A DNA stretch of 64,000 nucleotides from JAQUOT01 sp041651575 (GTDB lineage: Archaea > Nanobdellota > Nanobdellia > SCGC-AAA011-G17 > JAFCDX01). The stretch covers positions 248,001-312,000 of the forward strand of contig JBAZJB010000001.1 in NCBI GenBank assembly GCA_041651575.1. The letters run 5' to 3'. Positions 18,911 through 28,139 of the stretch are shown one piece after another. The position numbers and the translations under genes were made by a program. Below the pieces are notes generated by a model. The model was given only the letters and a program-made list of their open reading frames with translations. It was not told where the DNA came from and did not search any database. Position 1 is the stretch's first letter, and every line of letters begins with the position of its first letter.

Positions 18911-19348
18911 ATGGCACATAAAACCAATGGATTAAACGCTGGAAAAAAGCTAAAAAATAAAAGAAGAAAATTCAGATGGTACTATCCTTGGTATAAAAGA
19001 AGAGTTTTAAGATTAAAAGAAAAATCAGATCCATTAAGAGGTTCTCATCAAGCTAAAGCTATTGTATTAGAAAAAGGAGAAGTAGAAGCTAAACAACCAA
19101 ACTCAGCTAAGAGAAAAATAGCTAAAGTACAATTAATTAAAAATGGTAAAAAAATATCAGCATTCTTACCTGGAGATAATGCTTCCAAATTTATTGCAGA
19201 ACACGATGAAGTTATTATAGAATGTATGGGTGGAAAAAAAGGAAGAGCAAAAGGAGATATTCCTGGAATTAGATGGCAAGTTATAAAAGTTAATGATCAG
19301 AGTTTAGATGCTTTATTACACAAAAAGATAGAGAAGGGTAGAAGATAA
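18911..19348 (+). CDS. rps12: Ribosomal protein uS12
   Basis: A 145-residue decoding-centre protein. The universally conserved KQPNSAKRK loop (around residue 60-67) and the PGDNASKFIAEHDEV and GRAKGDIPGIRWQV segments are typical of archaeal/eukaryotic uS12 (S23e type). It begins with MAHKTNGLNAGKKLKNKRR. A TATA-like CTTTATAAA at 18876-18884 just upstream suggests an internal promoter. It is followed 1 nt later by uS7. Confidence 0.97.
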   Translation: MAHKTNGLNAGKKLKNKRRKFRWYYPWYKRRVLRLKEKSDPLRGSHQAKAIVLEKGEVEAKQPNSAKRKIAKVQLIKNGKKISAFLPGDNASKFIAEHDEVIIECMGGKKGRAKGDIPGIRWQVIKVNDQSLDALLHKKIEKGRR

Positions 19349-19349
19349 A

Positions 19350-19943
19350 ATGTTAAAATTATTTGATAGATGGGATACAAGTGCAATTGCTGTAAAAGAT
19401 ATTGGCTTGCAAAAATATGTTAATTTAAGAGAAACATTGGTTCCTAGAACTTGTGGTAGAAATACTAGAAGATTCCACAAATCAACTTATATGAATATTA
19501 TTGAAAGATTAATTAATAAATTAATGGTTCCAGGACACAAAGGTAAAAAACACAAATTAACTTCTGGGCAATGTTCTGGTAAATGGCAATTTGCATACAG
19601 AACAGTAATAAAAACATTTGAAATCGTAGAAAATCAAACCAAACAAAATCCTGTTGAAGTTTTTATAAGAGCTTTAGAAAATGCAGCTCCTAGAGAAGAA
19701 GTTACAAGTATAGAATATGGTGGAGCTAAATATCCTCAAGCAGTAGAAGTTGCTCCTCAAAGAAGAATTGATATGGTTTTAAGATTAATTACCCAAGGTG
19801 CTTATGCAAAATCTTGGAATAGTAAAAAAACAATAGAATCTTGCTTAGCTGATGAAATTCTAAAAGCATATAATATGGATCAAACAAGTGCTGCTCTTTC
19901 AAAGAAATTAGAAATGGAAAGACAAGCTTCAAGTGCGAGATAA
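19350..19943 (+). CDS. rps7: Ribosomal protein uS7
   Basis: The 197-residue small-subunit head protein. Conserved parts include VPRTCGRNTRRFHKS, INKLMVPGHKGKKHKLTSG (archaeal form), NPVEVFIRALENAAPREEV and the C-terminal AKSWNSKKTIESCLADEIL. This is the last gene of the polymerase operon; EF-2 and EF-1A, which often follow in archaea, are about 16-20 kb away here. T-rich sequence follows the stop codon. Confidence 0.97.
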   Translation: MLKLFDRWDTSAIAVKDIGLQKYVNLRETLVPRTCGRNTRRFHKSTYMNIIERLINKLMVPGHKGKKHKLTSGQCSGKWQFAYRTVIKTFEIVENQTKQNPVEVFIRALENAAPREEVTSIEYGGAKYPQAVEVAPQRRIDMVLRLITQGAYAKSWNSKKTIESCLADEILKAYNMDQTSAALSKKLEMERQASSAR

Positions 19944-19984
19944 TTCTATTTTTGTATAATACTTTCTTTTATTTAAAATAAAAA

Positions 19985-20239
19985 TTAAATTAAAAAAACA
20001 AGGTCGTTGGCTCTTACTTTGTCAGAGACTTTTATTCCAATTGCTTGTCCTTTTTTTGCTTCTTCTACTGGTTTTCTGTCAATCTGTATAGAATCTACTT
20101 CTTGGGTAATATTTGTAGTTGCTCCTTCAATAGAAATTTTATCTCCTACTTTTAAAGTTCCTTTTAACTGTATTACTGCTACGCCTATGTTACTAAAATA
20201 ATGTTCTATAACACCAATTTCTTTCTTTTTTGCAGGCAT
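19985..20239 (-). CDS. EF-Tu domain 2-like small protein
   Basis: An 84-residue beta-barrel protein like translation-factor domain II: GVIEHYFSNIGVAVIQLKG, then GTLKVGDKISIEG and ending GQAIGIKVSDKVRANDLVF. Such stand-alone domain-II proteins occur widely in archaea with no settled function. It has no GTPase domain. The ATG is preceded by an AAGGGGGTG leader, a strong ribosome-binding site. Divergent from the response-regulator gene. Confidence 0.8.
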   Translation of the reverse strand: MPAKKKEIGVIEHYFSNIGVAVIQLKGTLKVGDKISIEGATTNITQEVDSIQIDRKPVEEAKKGQAIGIKVSDKVRANDLVFLI

Positions 20240-20328
20240 AAAACACCCCCTTGTAATTATATTACTTTAGAATTTAAAAAGTTTATGAAAATACAAAGAT
20301 TTATAAAGCATATTCTAGAATATATAGT

Positions 20329-21138
20329 ATGGAAACTATAAATGATATTACTTTAAGATTAGATAAAGAAATTGAACCTTATCTAGGTGAATTGAATTAT
20401 GGTAATTTAAGAAAATCAAAATCTTGGCCAGGAATACATGAAAATGAAGCTATTTTTATGATAGCTTATGAAAGCCAATTATTATCTACAAATTGTTCAG
20501 GTTTATATATTACTAGAGATGAATCTGGAGAAATTAAAGCCGAAATGGATTCTGAAAAAAATCTTCCTTTAGAAAAAGCAGTTGATTTATTCGTTTCAAA
20601 AATTAAAAAGATTCCAAACGAAAGAATTGAAAAGACAATAGAATACTTTAAAACTAAAAGATTATTTGAAAAAAATTTAGCTGAACTCTGTAAAAATAGA
20701 GAAGAAATAGAAATTTACACCGAACAAGAATTAAAAACTTTAAGAGAACATTATTCTAAATTTAAAAGAATAGCTGTTGCAGAAGATAATAAAAATATAT
20801 TGGTAGCTTATGAGCATATATTTGGTATGATAAGTAAAGAGTTAGGTTTAAAATTAACTACAGATTATGCTGAAAATGGAAAAGGTTTGGTGATCTTACT
20901 TAAAAAGTATAAAAATTGTTATGATTTAATAATCACAGATCATAATATGCCAGAATTAACAGGTTTAGAAGCAATTAAACAAATAAGAGGATTAGATAAA
21001 GAAATACCAATCTGCATTTTAAGTGGAGATAAATTAAAAGATGAAGCTTTAGAAGCAGGTGCTAATGAATTTCTTGAAAAACCTCCAACAATAAAAGATT
21101 TTGAAGATTTATTCAAAAAATACTTTATTTTTCAATAA
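20329..21138 (+). CDS. Response-regulator receiver protein with unknown N-terminal domain
   Basis: A 269-residue protein whose C-terminal half is a receiver (REC) domain. Acidic pair E152-D153 (AVAEDN), phosphoacceptor D204 (IITDHNMPELTG), the Ser in LSGDK and the Lys in LEKPP are all present. The first 140 residues have no recognised domain; they might be a sensor. No histidine kinase is nearby, so its partner is unknown. A TTTATAAA box at 20299-20306 sits 23-30 nt before the ATG, giving a leaderless mRNA. Confidence 0.85.
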   Translation: METINDITLRLDKEIEPYLGELNYGNLRKSKSWPGIHENEAIFMIAYESQLLSTNCSGLYITRDESGEIKAEMDSEKNLPLEKAVDLFVSKIKKIPNERIEKTIEYFKTKRLFEKNLAELCKNREEIEIYTEQELKTLREHYSKFKRIAVAEDNKNILVAYEHIFGMISKELGLKLTTDYAENGKGLVILLKKYKNCYDLIITDHNMPELTGLEAIKQIRGLDKEIPICILSGDKLKDEALEAGANEFLEKPPTIKDFEDLFKKYFIFQ

Positions 21139-21184
21139 ATTTTTATATAAGTTTATATAGTTATTTTCCTTCTATTATACAAAA

Positions 21185-23764
21185 ATGATAACTTTTAAGG
21201 AAAAACCAGATAAAGAAGAGGAGCTTTTTGATAGTTTACACCCCATTGTTAAAAAATGGTTTGAATCTAAATTCAAGAATTTTGCTTTATCTCAGTTGTA
21301 TTCTATAAAAGAAATTAATGCTCAAAAAAACATACTAGTTTCTGCTCCTACAGGTTCTGGTAAGACTTTAACAGCTTTTTTATCAATTTTAAATGAATTA
21401 ATCATACTATCCGAAAATAATTTACTTGAAAATAAAGTATATGCGGTTTATATTTCTCCATTAAAAGCACTAAATTCTGATGTACAAATAAATTTAATAG
21501 AACCATTAAAAGAAATGGAAAAAATTGCAGGAAAAGAATTTGGAATTAAGGTTTTAGTAAGAACAGGAGATACAACTGCTTCAGAGAAAGCTAAAATGTT
21601 AAAAAAATCTCCACATATATTAATAACTACACCAGAAACATTATCCATAGTAATATCTACAATAAAATTCAAAGAAAACCTAAAAAATGTAAGATATTTG
21701 GTTATAGATGAATTACATTCCATTGCAGAGTCTAAAAGAGGAACAAACTTATCAATAAGTATAGAAAGATTACAACATTATTGTGAAAATGAAATTACAA
21801 GAATTGGATTAAGTGCTACTTGTGAACCAATAGAAGAAATTGCTAAGTTTTTAGTGGGTTCCTCAAGAGATTGTATAATTTCTAGAATAGATCTTTCTAA
21901 AAAAATGGATATTAAAGTTTTATCTCCTGTACCTGACTTAATTAATATAACTTATGAGAAAAAACATGATGAATTATATAATTTGCTAGATAAATTAATC
22001 CAAGAACATAAAACAACTTTGATCTTTACTAATACAAGAAGTGCAACTGAAAAAGTAGTACATCATTTAAAAGAAAGATTTCCAAAAAATTACACTGAAA
22101 ATATTGGAGCACATCATGGTTCTCTATCAAAAGAACACAGACAAAATATAGAACAACAATTAAGAGAAGGAAAATTAAAATGTATTGTTTGCTCTACTTC
22201 TTTAGAATTAGGTATAGATATTGGTTATATTGATTTAGTTATTTTATTGGGAAGTCCTAAGTCAATTGCAAGAGCAATACAAAGAATTGGAAGAAGCGGA
22301 CACTCATTACATGAAACTATCAAAGGAAGATTTGTTGTAATGGATAGAGATGATTTAGTTGAATGTTCTGTAATGTTAAAGAATGTTATTGAAAGAAAAG
22401 TTGATAAAATACATATTCCCAAAGATTGTTTAGATGTTTTAGCACAGCAAATTTATGGTATTGCTATAACAGAAATGATTCATATTGATTCTTTATTTAA
22501 AATGATTAAAAAAGCATATCCTTATTCTGATTTAGAAAGAAAAGATTTTCAAGAAGTCATTGATTATCTAGCTGGAAAGTATTCTAGTTTAGAAGATAGA
22601 CATATTTATGCAAAAATTTGGTATGATGAAGAATCAAAAATGATTGGTAAAAGAGGAAAATTAGCAAGGGTTATTTATATGTCAAATATTGGAACTATAC
22701 CAGAACAATCTTTTATAACAATTAAAATAGGAGAACAAGCTATTGGTCATGTAGATGAAGGTTTTCTTGAAAAATTAAAAAGGAATGATATCTTTTTATT
22801 AGGAGGAAACACTTACAAATTTTTATTCGCTAGAGGAATGGTAGCACAAGTATTAGCTTCTGAAAGAAAACAACCAACAGTTCCTTCTTGGTTTTCAGAA
22901 ATGTTACCTATGAATTTTGATTTAGCACTAGAAATAAATAGATTTAGAGGTTTAATGAAAGAAAAATTTGATTCTAAAAAATCTGAAGAAGATATTTTAA
23001 AATTCATTAATGAATATTTATATGTAGATTCTAACGCAGGAAAAGCAATTTATGAATATTTCAAAGAACAATATTATTATACTAATAAAAATATTCCAAA
23101 TCCAAAAGAATTAATCATAGAATTTTTAAAAGAAGACGAAAAAAATTATGTTATTTTCCATTCTTTATATGGAAGAAGAGTAAATGATGTTTTATCAAGA
23201 GCAATTGCTTTTGCAATATCAAGAATACAACATAAAGATGTAGAAATAGGTATAAGTGATAATGGTTTCTATATTGCTTCTCCTGAAGATAGAAAAATTC
23301 AAGTTCTTAGAGCATTTAAATATATAAAATCAAGTGAATTAAGAAAAGTTCTTGAATTAGCCATAGAAAACTCTGAAGTTCTTAAAAGAAGGTTCAGACA
23401 TTGTGCAGCAAGATCATTAATGATATTAAGAAATTATAAGGGTAGAGAAAAAAGAGTTGGAAGGCAACAAGTAAGTTCTATGATATTAATGAATGCAGTT
23501 AAAATGGTTTCTAAAGATTTTTGTATTTTAAGAGAAGCTAAAAGAGAAGTACTTGAAGATTTAATGGATATTGACAATGCAACTAAAATATTAAAAGACA
23601 TTGAAGATGGGAAGATAAAAATTAAAGAAATTTCAACTAGTATTCCTAGTCCTTTTGCTTTTAATTTGGTTCTAGCAGGGCATTTAGATTTCTTAAAATT
23701 AGAAGAAAAAGCAGAATTCATAAAAAGAATGCATTCTTATATATTAGCTAAGATAAATAAATAA
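21185..23764 (+). CDS. lhr: Lhr-like superfamily 2 DNA/RNA helicase
   Basis: An 859-residue helicase. Motif I is APTGSGKT (about residues 54-61), motif Ia ISPLKALN, motif II DELHS (about 176-180), motif III SATCEP and motif VI RAIQRIGRSGH. The large C-terminal region after residue 420 (winged-helix and Lhr core) matches the Lhr type in length. Lhr helicases act in DNA repair and recombination, typically unwinding 3'-tailed or forked substrates. It stands alone. Confidence 0.92.
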   Translation: MITFKEKPDKEEELFDSLHPIVKKWFESKFKNFALSQLYSIKEINAQKNILVSAPTGSGKTLTAFLSILNELIILSENNLLENKVYAVYISPLKALNSDVQINLIEPLKEMEKIAGKEFGIKVLVRTGDTTASEKAKMLKKSPHILITTPETLSIVISTIKFKENLKNVRYLVIDELHSIAESKRGTNLSISIERLQHYCENEITRIGLSATCEPIEEIAKFLVGSSRDCIISRIDLSKKMDIKVLSPVPDLINITYEKKHDELYNLLDKLIQEHKTTLIFTNTRSATEKVVHHLKERFPKNYTENIGAHHGSLSKEHRQNIEQQLREGKLKCIVCSTSLELGIDIGYIDLVILLGSPKSIARAIQRIGRSGHSLHETIKGRFVVMDRDDLVECSVMLKNVIERKVDKIHIPKDCLDVLAQQIYGIAITEMIHIDSLFKMIKKAYPYSDLERKDFQEVIDYLAGKYSSLEDRHIYAKIWYDEESKMIGKRGKLARVIYMSNIGTIPEQSFITIKIGEQAIGHVDEGFLEKLKRNDIFLLGGNTYKFLFARGMVAQVLASERKQPTVPSWFSEMLPMNFDLALEINRFRGLMKEKFDSKKSEEDILKFINEYLYVDSNAGKAIYEYFKEQYYYTNKNIPNPKELIIEFLKEDEKNYVIFHSLYGRRVNDVLSRAIAFAISRIQHKDVEIGISDNGFYIASPEDRKIQVLRAFKYIKSSELRKVLELAIENSEVLKRRFRHCAARSLMILRNYKGREKRVGRQQVSSMILMNAVKMVSKDFCILREAKREVLEDLMDIDNATKILKDIEDGKIKIKEISTSIPSPFAFNLVLAGHLDFLKLEEKAEFIKRMHSYILAKINK

Positions 23765-23835
23765 TTATACCTTGCCCCCATGTTAGAGTGGTTACAAATA
23801 GAAAGATTTATAAGTAGTTGGTAAATATTAATAAT

Positions 23836-24228
23836 ATGAATATTTTATATTTAACACGAAATCTTGAAGTAATGAAAGAACTACAGAAAGAAATGGATAG
23901 ATTTCTAGATGTTTATGATATTTCTGGAAAAGGAGATATTTTAGTATGTAAAGTAAAATTAGGAGAAATTAATACAAAATATAAACACATTATAGGTAAT
24001 ATTACCACAAGTATAAATATTGATCCTTATAACTATCCCGCTTCGTATATTGATGAAATATTAGTAAAAAGTGGAGATGATTCAGATGCTCAGTTTATAA
24101 AAGTTGACCCCCTAGGAATTGTATTAAAATTAGATAACCTCCTTTATGGAATTAAAATAAATAAAATGCCAAAAGAAGATGCAACCATTGGAAATGAAAA
24201 TTTTCCTCCAGGTCCAATACTTGAATAG
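23836..24228 (+). CDS. Hypothetical protein, leaderless start
   Basis: A 130-residue acidic protein of unknown function, starting MNILYLTRNLEVMKE and ending FPPGPILE. No motif or membrane segment is recognised; it is mixed alpha/beta. I place the start at ATG 23836, because ATTTATAAG at 23806-23814 is a TATA box 22-30 nt upstream; the longer frame from TTG 23818 begins too close to that box. The 168 bases after it (24229-24396) contain no gene that I can support. Confidence 0.65.
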   Translation: MNILYLTRNLEVMKELQKEMDRFLDVYDISGKGDILVCKVKLGEINTKYKHIIGNITTSINIDPYNYPASYIDEILVKSGDDSDAQFIKVDPLGIVLKLDNLLYGIKINKMPKEDATIGNENFPPGPILE

Positions 24229-24396
24229 ATATTTTACTAATCTTTTTCTCGTGGGTGTGAATATCTTCGAATTTCTAAAAAAATTTAAAAATAACTATTC
24301 TATTTTTACTTTAATCACTTTTCTAAAGAAGTTATGGGCACAATAAAAAGAAATAATTACTTAATATTTGCATATATGTTGCCTAGGAAGCAAAAA

Positions 24397-24924
24397 TTAT
24401 ATTTTTATTATTTTTTCTTCTATTGCTTCTTCTAAAGATATTCTTGCTAAATAAGGTAAAAATTCTGGACCGTATTTATCATAAATCTTTTCACGTTCTC
24501 CATCAGAATACTTTTTATCTTCATCTGTTCTTAGATTTAAAATAAAATTTCCATATTCTGCAACTAATTCTGTTAGTTTATCATATCCTTCTGGTAATTT
24601 ACCTGTTTTTAAATAAATATTAACTCCCTCAATCATACCAGGATTTACAAAATTATGTATAAAATGTCCAGATTCATGATATATCACCGCTTTAGAAAAA
24701 ACACCCTTAATAAATTTTGGTTCCTTTAATGGAAAATAAATAAAATTATCTATCGAACTATAAGCAGGTACGTTTCTACTATGATCAGGATATTCGTCTG
24801 GTTTTAAAAAACGCCTAATAGTTGGTTTTCTGAATCTTTTTAATTCATCGCAACTAACTTTAAAATAAGGCATAAGATTATTTATTGCTTTTTCTATTTC
24901 CGCTTTTAATAATTTTAGCTTCAT
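24397..24924 (-). CDS. Putative zinc metallopeptidase (HExxH)
   Basis: A 175-residue protein with HESGHFIHNF at residues 83-92 (two zinc-binding His and the catalytic Glu) and a downstream ELVAEYGNF helix at about 117-125 that could provide the third ligand, as in gluzincin-type peptidases. No signal peptide is visible, so it would be cytosolic. Its start overlaps the end of the L,D-transpeptidase gene by one base, so the two form an operon. Confidence 0.75.
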   Translation of the reverse strand: MKLKLLKAEIEKAINNLMPYFKVSCDELKRFRKPTIRRFLKPDEYPDHSRNVPAYSSIDNFIYFPLKEPKFIKGVFSKAVIYHESGHFIHNFVNPGMIEGVNIYLKTGKLPEGYDKLTELVAEYGNFILNLRTDEDKKYSDGEREKIYDKYGPEFLPYLARISLEEAIEEKIIKI

Positions 24925-25811
24925 TATCCTATTTTAACTTCAATTACTTTTTCTAAAGGATAAATTGTTCCTCTACTAGTAGTTTTTGGTTCTTTATGTA
25001 AAATATAATGTAAAAATGCAGGATATAATTCTTCAATAACGTCTGGAATTCCTCTTACACAACCATGAGAAGGTCCAAGAGGTTTATTTGTAGAATGTAA
25101 TCTTATTCCATCATCTCCAGCTAATCTAAATTCATAACCTATTAAATTAGGATTTGAATATAATTCTGCCATCCAAATTCCAAAAGGATTATTTTTTCCT
25201 GGTCCTATAGGTCCTTTAGCACTTGCCCATTCTGGAGGATACCACCAAGGATTTTTTACTAATCTTTTAATATAAAATATTCCTGAAGGAGTACTAAAAT
25301 CTCTTTCTTTAGTTTTTCCCATTCCTAAACCAACAGGTTTTTCAAGTAATAATATATTTTTAGAATTAAAACGTTGATAAACTTTTAATAAGGATTTCTT
25401 TTTATCTATTTCTATAGAAAGGCCCATTTCGTCTACTAAAAAATTATTAGGTATTACCAAGGAATAATTTAAATTCCAACTCTGAAGGGGTTCATAACAA
25501 CTAGATTTAATCTGAGAATATAATCCATTAAAATGAATTTTGAACTCAGAAACAATGTCATCCATATACTTTCCAAACAAATAAGAATTATTATTTTCTG
25601 TTATTTTTTCTCTTAAAAAATCTCTTAAATTAATATCTTTAATAATATGTTTATCTTTGTTATTAAATTCTCTGTTATAATCCTTTTTTATTAGTTCTTC
25701 TAATTCTAATGCAGAAAAAGATATATCAGCTATACCTTCTTCTTTTTGGAATAAACAAATAGGTAAAGCTAAACTACAACTTTTGATGAAATCTCTTCTG
25801 TCAATCTTCAT
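24924..25811 (-). CDS. L,D-transpeptidase (YkuD/ErfK type) with Tat signal
   Basis: The catalytic Cys motif SHGCVRG lies near residues 248-254, with the upstream His in RLHSTNKPLG; these define the YkuD fold that cross-links peptidoglycan or attaches proteins to it in bacteria. The N-terminus has a twin-arginine signal (RRDFIK) followed by a hydrophobic stretch, so export by Tat is predicted. An FGIWMAELY core also fits. Archaea lack murein, so the substrate is unclear. It may be of bacterial origin. Downstream gene overlaps by one base. Confidence 0.9.
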   Translation of the reverse strand: MKIDRRDFIKSCSLALPICLFQKEEGIADISFSALELEELIKKDYNREFNNKDKHIIKDINLRDFLREKITENNNSYLFGKYMDDIVSEFKIHFNGLYSQIKSSCYEPLQSWNLNYSLVIPNNFLVDEMGLSIEIDKKKSLLKVYQRFNSKNILLLEKPVGLGMGKTKERDFSTPSGIFYIKRLVKNPWWYPPEWASAKGPIGPGKNNPFGIWMAELYSNPNLIGYEFRLAGDDGIRLHSTNKPLGPSHGCVRGIPDVIEELYPAFLHYILHKEPKTTSRGTIYPLEKVIEVKIG

Positions 25812-25922
25812 AACTTGGTTTTTTGTAGTTTATTTATAAAGCTTTCTTTTATAGAGTGTTATCTCCTTAGTAAGTGAAAAATTTACAAAATATTTATATA
25901 GGGTATGCTAAACTTTTTTATT

Positions 25923-27203
25923 ATGTATGTCCACCAAAAAGAAAAATTAGATATTGCTCTTGCTGAAAAATTTAGAGATGTAAATAAAGTTAGGGCCATT
26001 ATAGAATCATATAATGAAAATTTTAATATAAGAAAAACTGCTGATAAAGTAGGGGTATCTACTGATAATGTTTGTTATTATTTAAGAAGATGTGGAATAA
26101 CAAAACATACAAAAAGGGTGAAGCTTATAACGCCCCCTTTATCTGATAATAACTCTTCAAATTCTAGATTATTGAGAGAAAAAGAACATCTAACCCAATT
26201 AAGTCAAAACAGTGTAAAAGAATTATACTCTAATGAAAAAATAACTTCAGAATTTAAAGAATATGATTTATTATATTCAAATTTATATAACAAATTAAAA
26301 GAAACTATCCCTCTGGCTAAACTAGAAGAAATAGCTAAAGATTTAGACATCTCTAAAGAGGTTATATCTAAAAAAGATAGAATAGAAAGTATAGTAATTT
26401 ATTTATTAAACAATGGAAATTTAGAAAATAAAAAAGAGATTAAAAAAGAATTTGAAAAATGTACTGAACAAAGAAATAAGATTTCTTTTAGGCATATGGG
26501 TTTATTAAAAAAGTATGCAGGATATTTTGCTAGATGTAATCCAGATGAAACCTTTGAAAATTTATATATGGAAGGCTACTTAGGATTATTAAAAGCAATT
26601 AATGGTTTTGATATTAAAAAAGGGTTTAGATTTTCTACATATAGTACTTGGTGGATTAAAGAAACTATTTTAAGACATTTACAAAATTCTGGAAAGATTA
26701 GAGTCCCAGTATATATTCAAGAAAGTGTTAATCTATTAAATAAAGTTCAAGAAAAATTCTTTGAAAAGCATGGAAGAGCTCCAACCTATCAAGAAATATC
26801 ATCTATTACTAGATGGAATTTAGATAAAATAAAAAAAATATGTGAAATAATAAAACCAAAGGTTGTTTCTTTAGATGAAGAACTAAATGATGAATATACA
26901 AAAAATTTAATGGAAATTGTAACAGATAATGAACAAAAAGGTCCTGATGAAATTATAGAAAAAGAAAGTATAAAAGAAACTATTGAAAAAGCATTATTAA
27001 ATCTAACCCCAAAAGAAGAAAATATACTAAGAGCGAGACATGGAATTACGCATGATACAGAAAATAAACATTATAATAATAAAAGGGCACTTGAAGAAGT
27101 AGGAGAAGATTATGGCCTGTCAAGACAAAGAATTGAACAAATAGAAAAAATAGCACTAAACAAATTAAAACATGATCCTGAGATATTAAAATTACGCTCT
27201 TAA
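25923..27203 (+). CDS. Bacterial-type sigma-70 family protein with N-terminal HTH
   Basis: A 426-residue protein with complete sigma-70 regions. Region 2 (about residues 195-260) has LYMEGYLGLLKAINGFD and GFRFSTYSTWWIKETI, close to the bacterial GLMKAV / YKFSTYATWWIRQAI core. Region 3 follows with RVPVYIQESVNLLNKVQ and GRAPTYQEI. Region 4 (about 345-420) has LTPKEENILRARHG and the HTH EEVGEDYGLSRQRIEQIEKIALNKLKH. Residues about 20-55 look like an extra HTH. I place the start at ATG 25923 because the ATTTATATAG box at 25891-25900 is only a few bases before ATG 25905. Archaeal transcription normally uses TBP/TFB, so its role is unknown. Confidence 0.92.
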   Translation: MYVHQKEKLDIALAEKFRDVNKVRAIIESYNENFNIRKTADKVGVSTDNVCYYLRRCGITKHTKRVKLITPPLSDNNSSNSRLLREKEHLTQLSQNSVKELYSNEKITSEFKEYDLLYSNLYNKLKETIPLAKLEEIAKDLDISKEVISKKDRIESIVIYLLNNGNLENKKEIKKEFEKCTEQRNKISFRHMGLLKKYAGYFARCNPDETFENLYMEGYLGLLKAINGFDIKKGFRFSTYSTWWIKETILRHLQNSGKIRVPVYIQESVNLLNKVQEKFFEKHGRAPTYQEISSITRWNLDKIKKICEIIKPKVVSLDEELNDEYTKNLMEIVTDNEQKGPDEIIEKESIKETIEKALLNLTPKEENILRARHGITHDTENKHYNNKRALEEVGEDYGLSRQRIEQIEKIALNKLKHDPEILKLRS

Positions 27204-27286
27204 ATATTAAAAAATCAACCATAGTAAAATTTATAAACGAATATTTTCGCGAAAGCTATAAATATCTTTCGTTTTATTCTATTTAT

Positions 27287-27940
27287 ATGAATAATATTAA
27301 ACCATTATATCTAATGAATGAAAAAGGATTGTCTGATTTAGAACTAAAAGCTGTTCAAGATGGAATTATTGAATTAATGGATTGTGCTAATATAAAATTA
27401 GATATAAAAAATTTTGGAGTTTGGAGAGCTAATATTTCAAAACCTTGGTGGAGCATTGATTGGTATCTAGAACAAGGTAAAAGGACTAGCACACAAAATA
27501 ATCAAATTAATGCAGGTTATATGCTTGATTTAATTATACAAGAACCTTGGAGAAAAAATGAAGATCATTACGATGTTATGGTATTACATTCAGATATATA
27601 TTCTAGAGATACGAGATTTGTTATAGGATTGGCTAGCGAAGGTATAGGTACAATAATCTCTGTTAAAAGATTCAAACACTCCGAACTAGGCAATGAGATG
27701 AAATATGAGTGTATAAAAACAGAAACTATGCATGAACTTGGACATGTATTTGGTTTAGTACCTAATAAAAGAAAAATTAATGTTGAAGAAAGTCTAGGTA
27801 AACATTGTACAAATAGATGTGTAATGAGACAAGGATTAACAGTTCCACGAGATTGGATTAATATAACTAAAGACAGATTAAAGTATAAACCTTTATGTGA
27901 AATTTGTGAAACTGATTTAAAGGCTTATTTTAGAAAATAA
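27287..27940 (+). CDS. Archaemetzincin-like zinc metalloprotease
   Basis: A 217-residue protein with HELGHVFGL near residues 150-158, followed by a Cys-rich tail (HCTNRCVM, then CEIC) that matches the archaemetzincin pattern of HExxHxxG plus later Cys residues and a Met-turn (CVM). The spacing differs from the consensus: extra residues separate the zinc motif from the first Cys. It is probably a soluble peptidase. TATA-like CTATAAATA at 27257-27265 places the ATG at a leaderless start. Confidence 0.8.
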   Translation: MNNIKPLYLMNEKGLSDLELKAVQDGIIELMDCANIKLDIKNFGVWRANISKPWWSIDWYLEQGKRTSTQNNQINAGYMLDLIIQEPWRKNEDHYDVMVLHSDIYSRDTRFVIGLASEGIGTIISVKRFKHSELGNEMKYECIKTETMHELGHVFGLVPNKRKINVEESLGKHCTNRCVMRQGLTVPRDWINITKDRLKYKPLCEICETDLKAYFRK

Positions 27941-27974
27941 TAAAATTTATAAATAAACCTTTTATCTTAATAAT

Positions 27975-28133
27975 ATGGGAAAATACAGATGCAAGAGATG
28001 TTCTTACAGTTTTGCTCCAAAAGGTACAATAACACCAAAAGTATGCCCTGCATGTGGTGCACCTGCTTCTAATTTATACAAAGATTATGATGCAGCAAGC
28101 CTTTTAGAAGACTGCGACAAAGACGGCTTTTAA
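27975..28133 (+). CDS. Small rubredoxin-like zinc-ribbon protein
   Basis: A 52-residue protein with two CxxC knuckles (YRCKRCSYSF and VCPACGAP), as in rubredoxin-like zinc ribbons, followed by a short acidic tail. It could bind zinc or iron. A TTTATAAAT box at 27947-27955 lies 20-28 nt upstream (leaderless). It is 6 nt upstream of the phosphoesterase gene and probably co-transcribed with it. Confidence 0.8.
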   Translation: MGKYRCKRCSYSFAPKGTITPKVCPACGAPASNLYKDYDAASLLEDCDKDGF

Positions 28134-28139
28134 GAAAAT

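Noticed and set aside
23770..23800. A tRNA-like 5' half (GCCCCCATGTTAGAGTGG)
   Set aside because: No convincing D-stem and no 3' half nearby; could be a remnant or split-tRNA half but unsupported.
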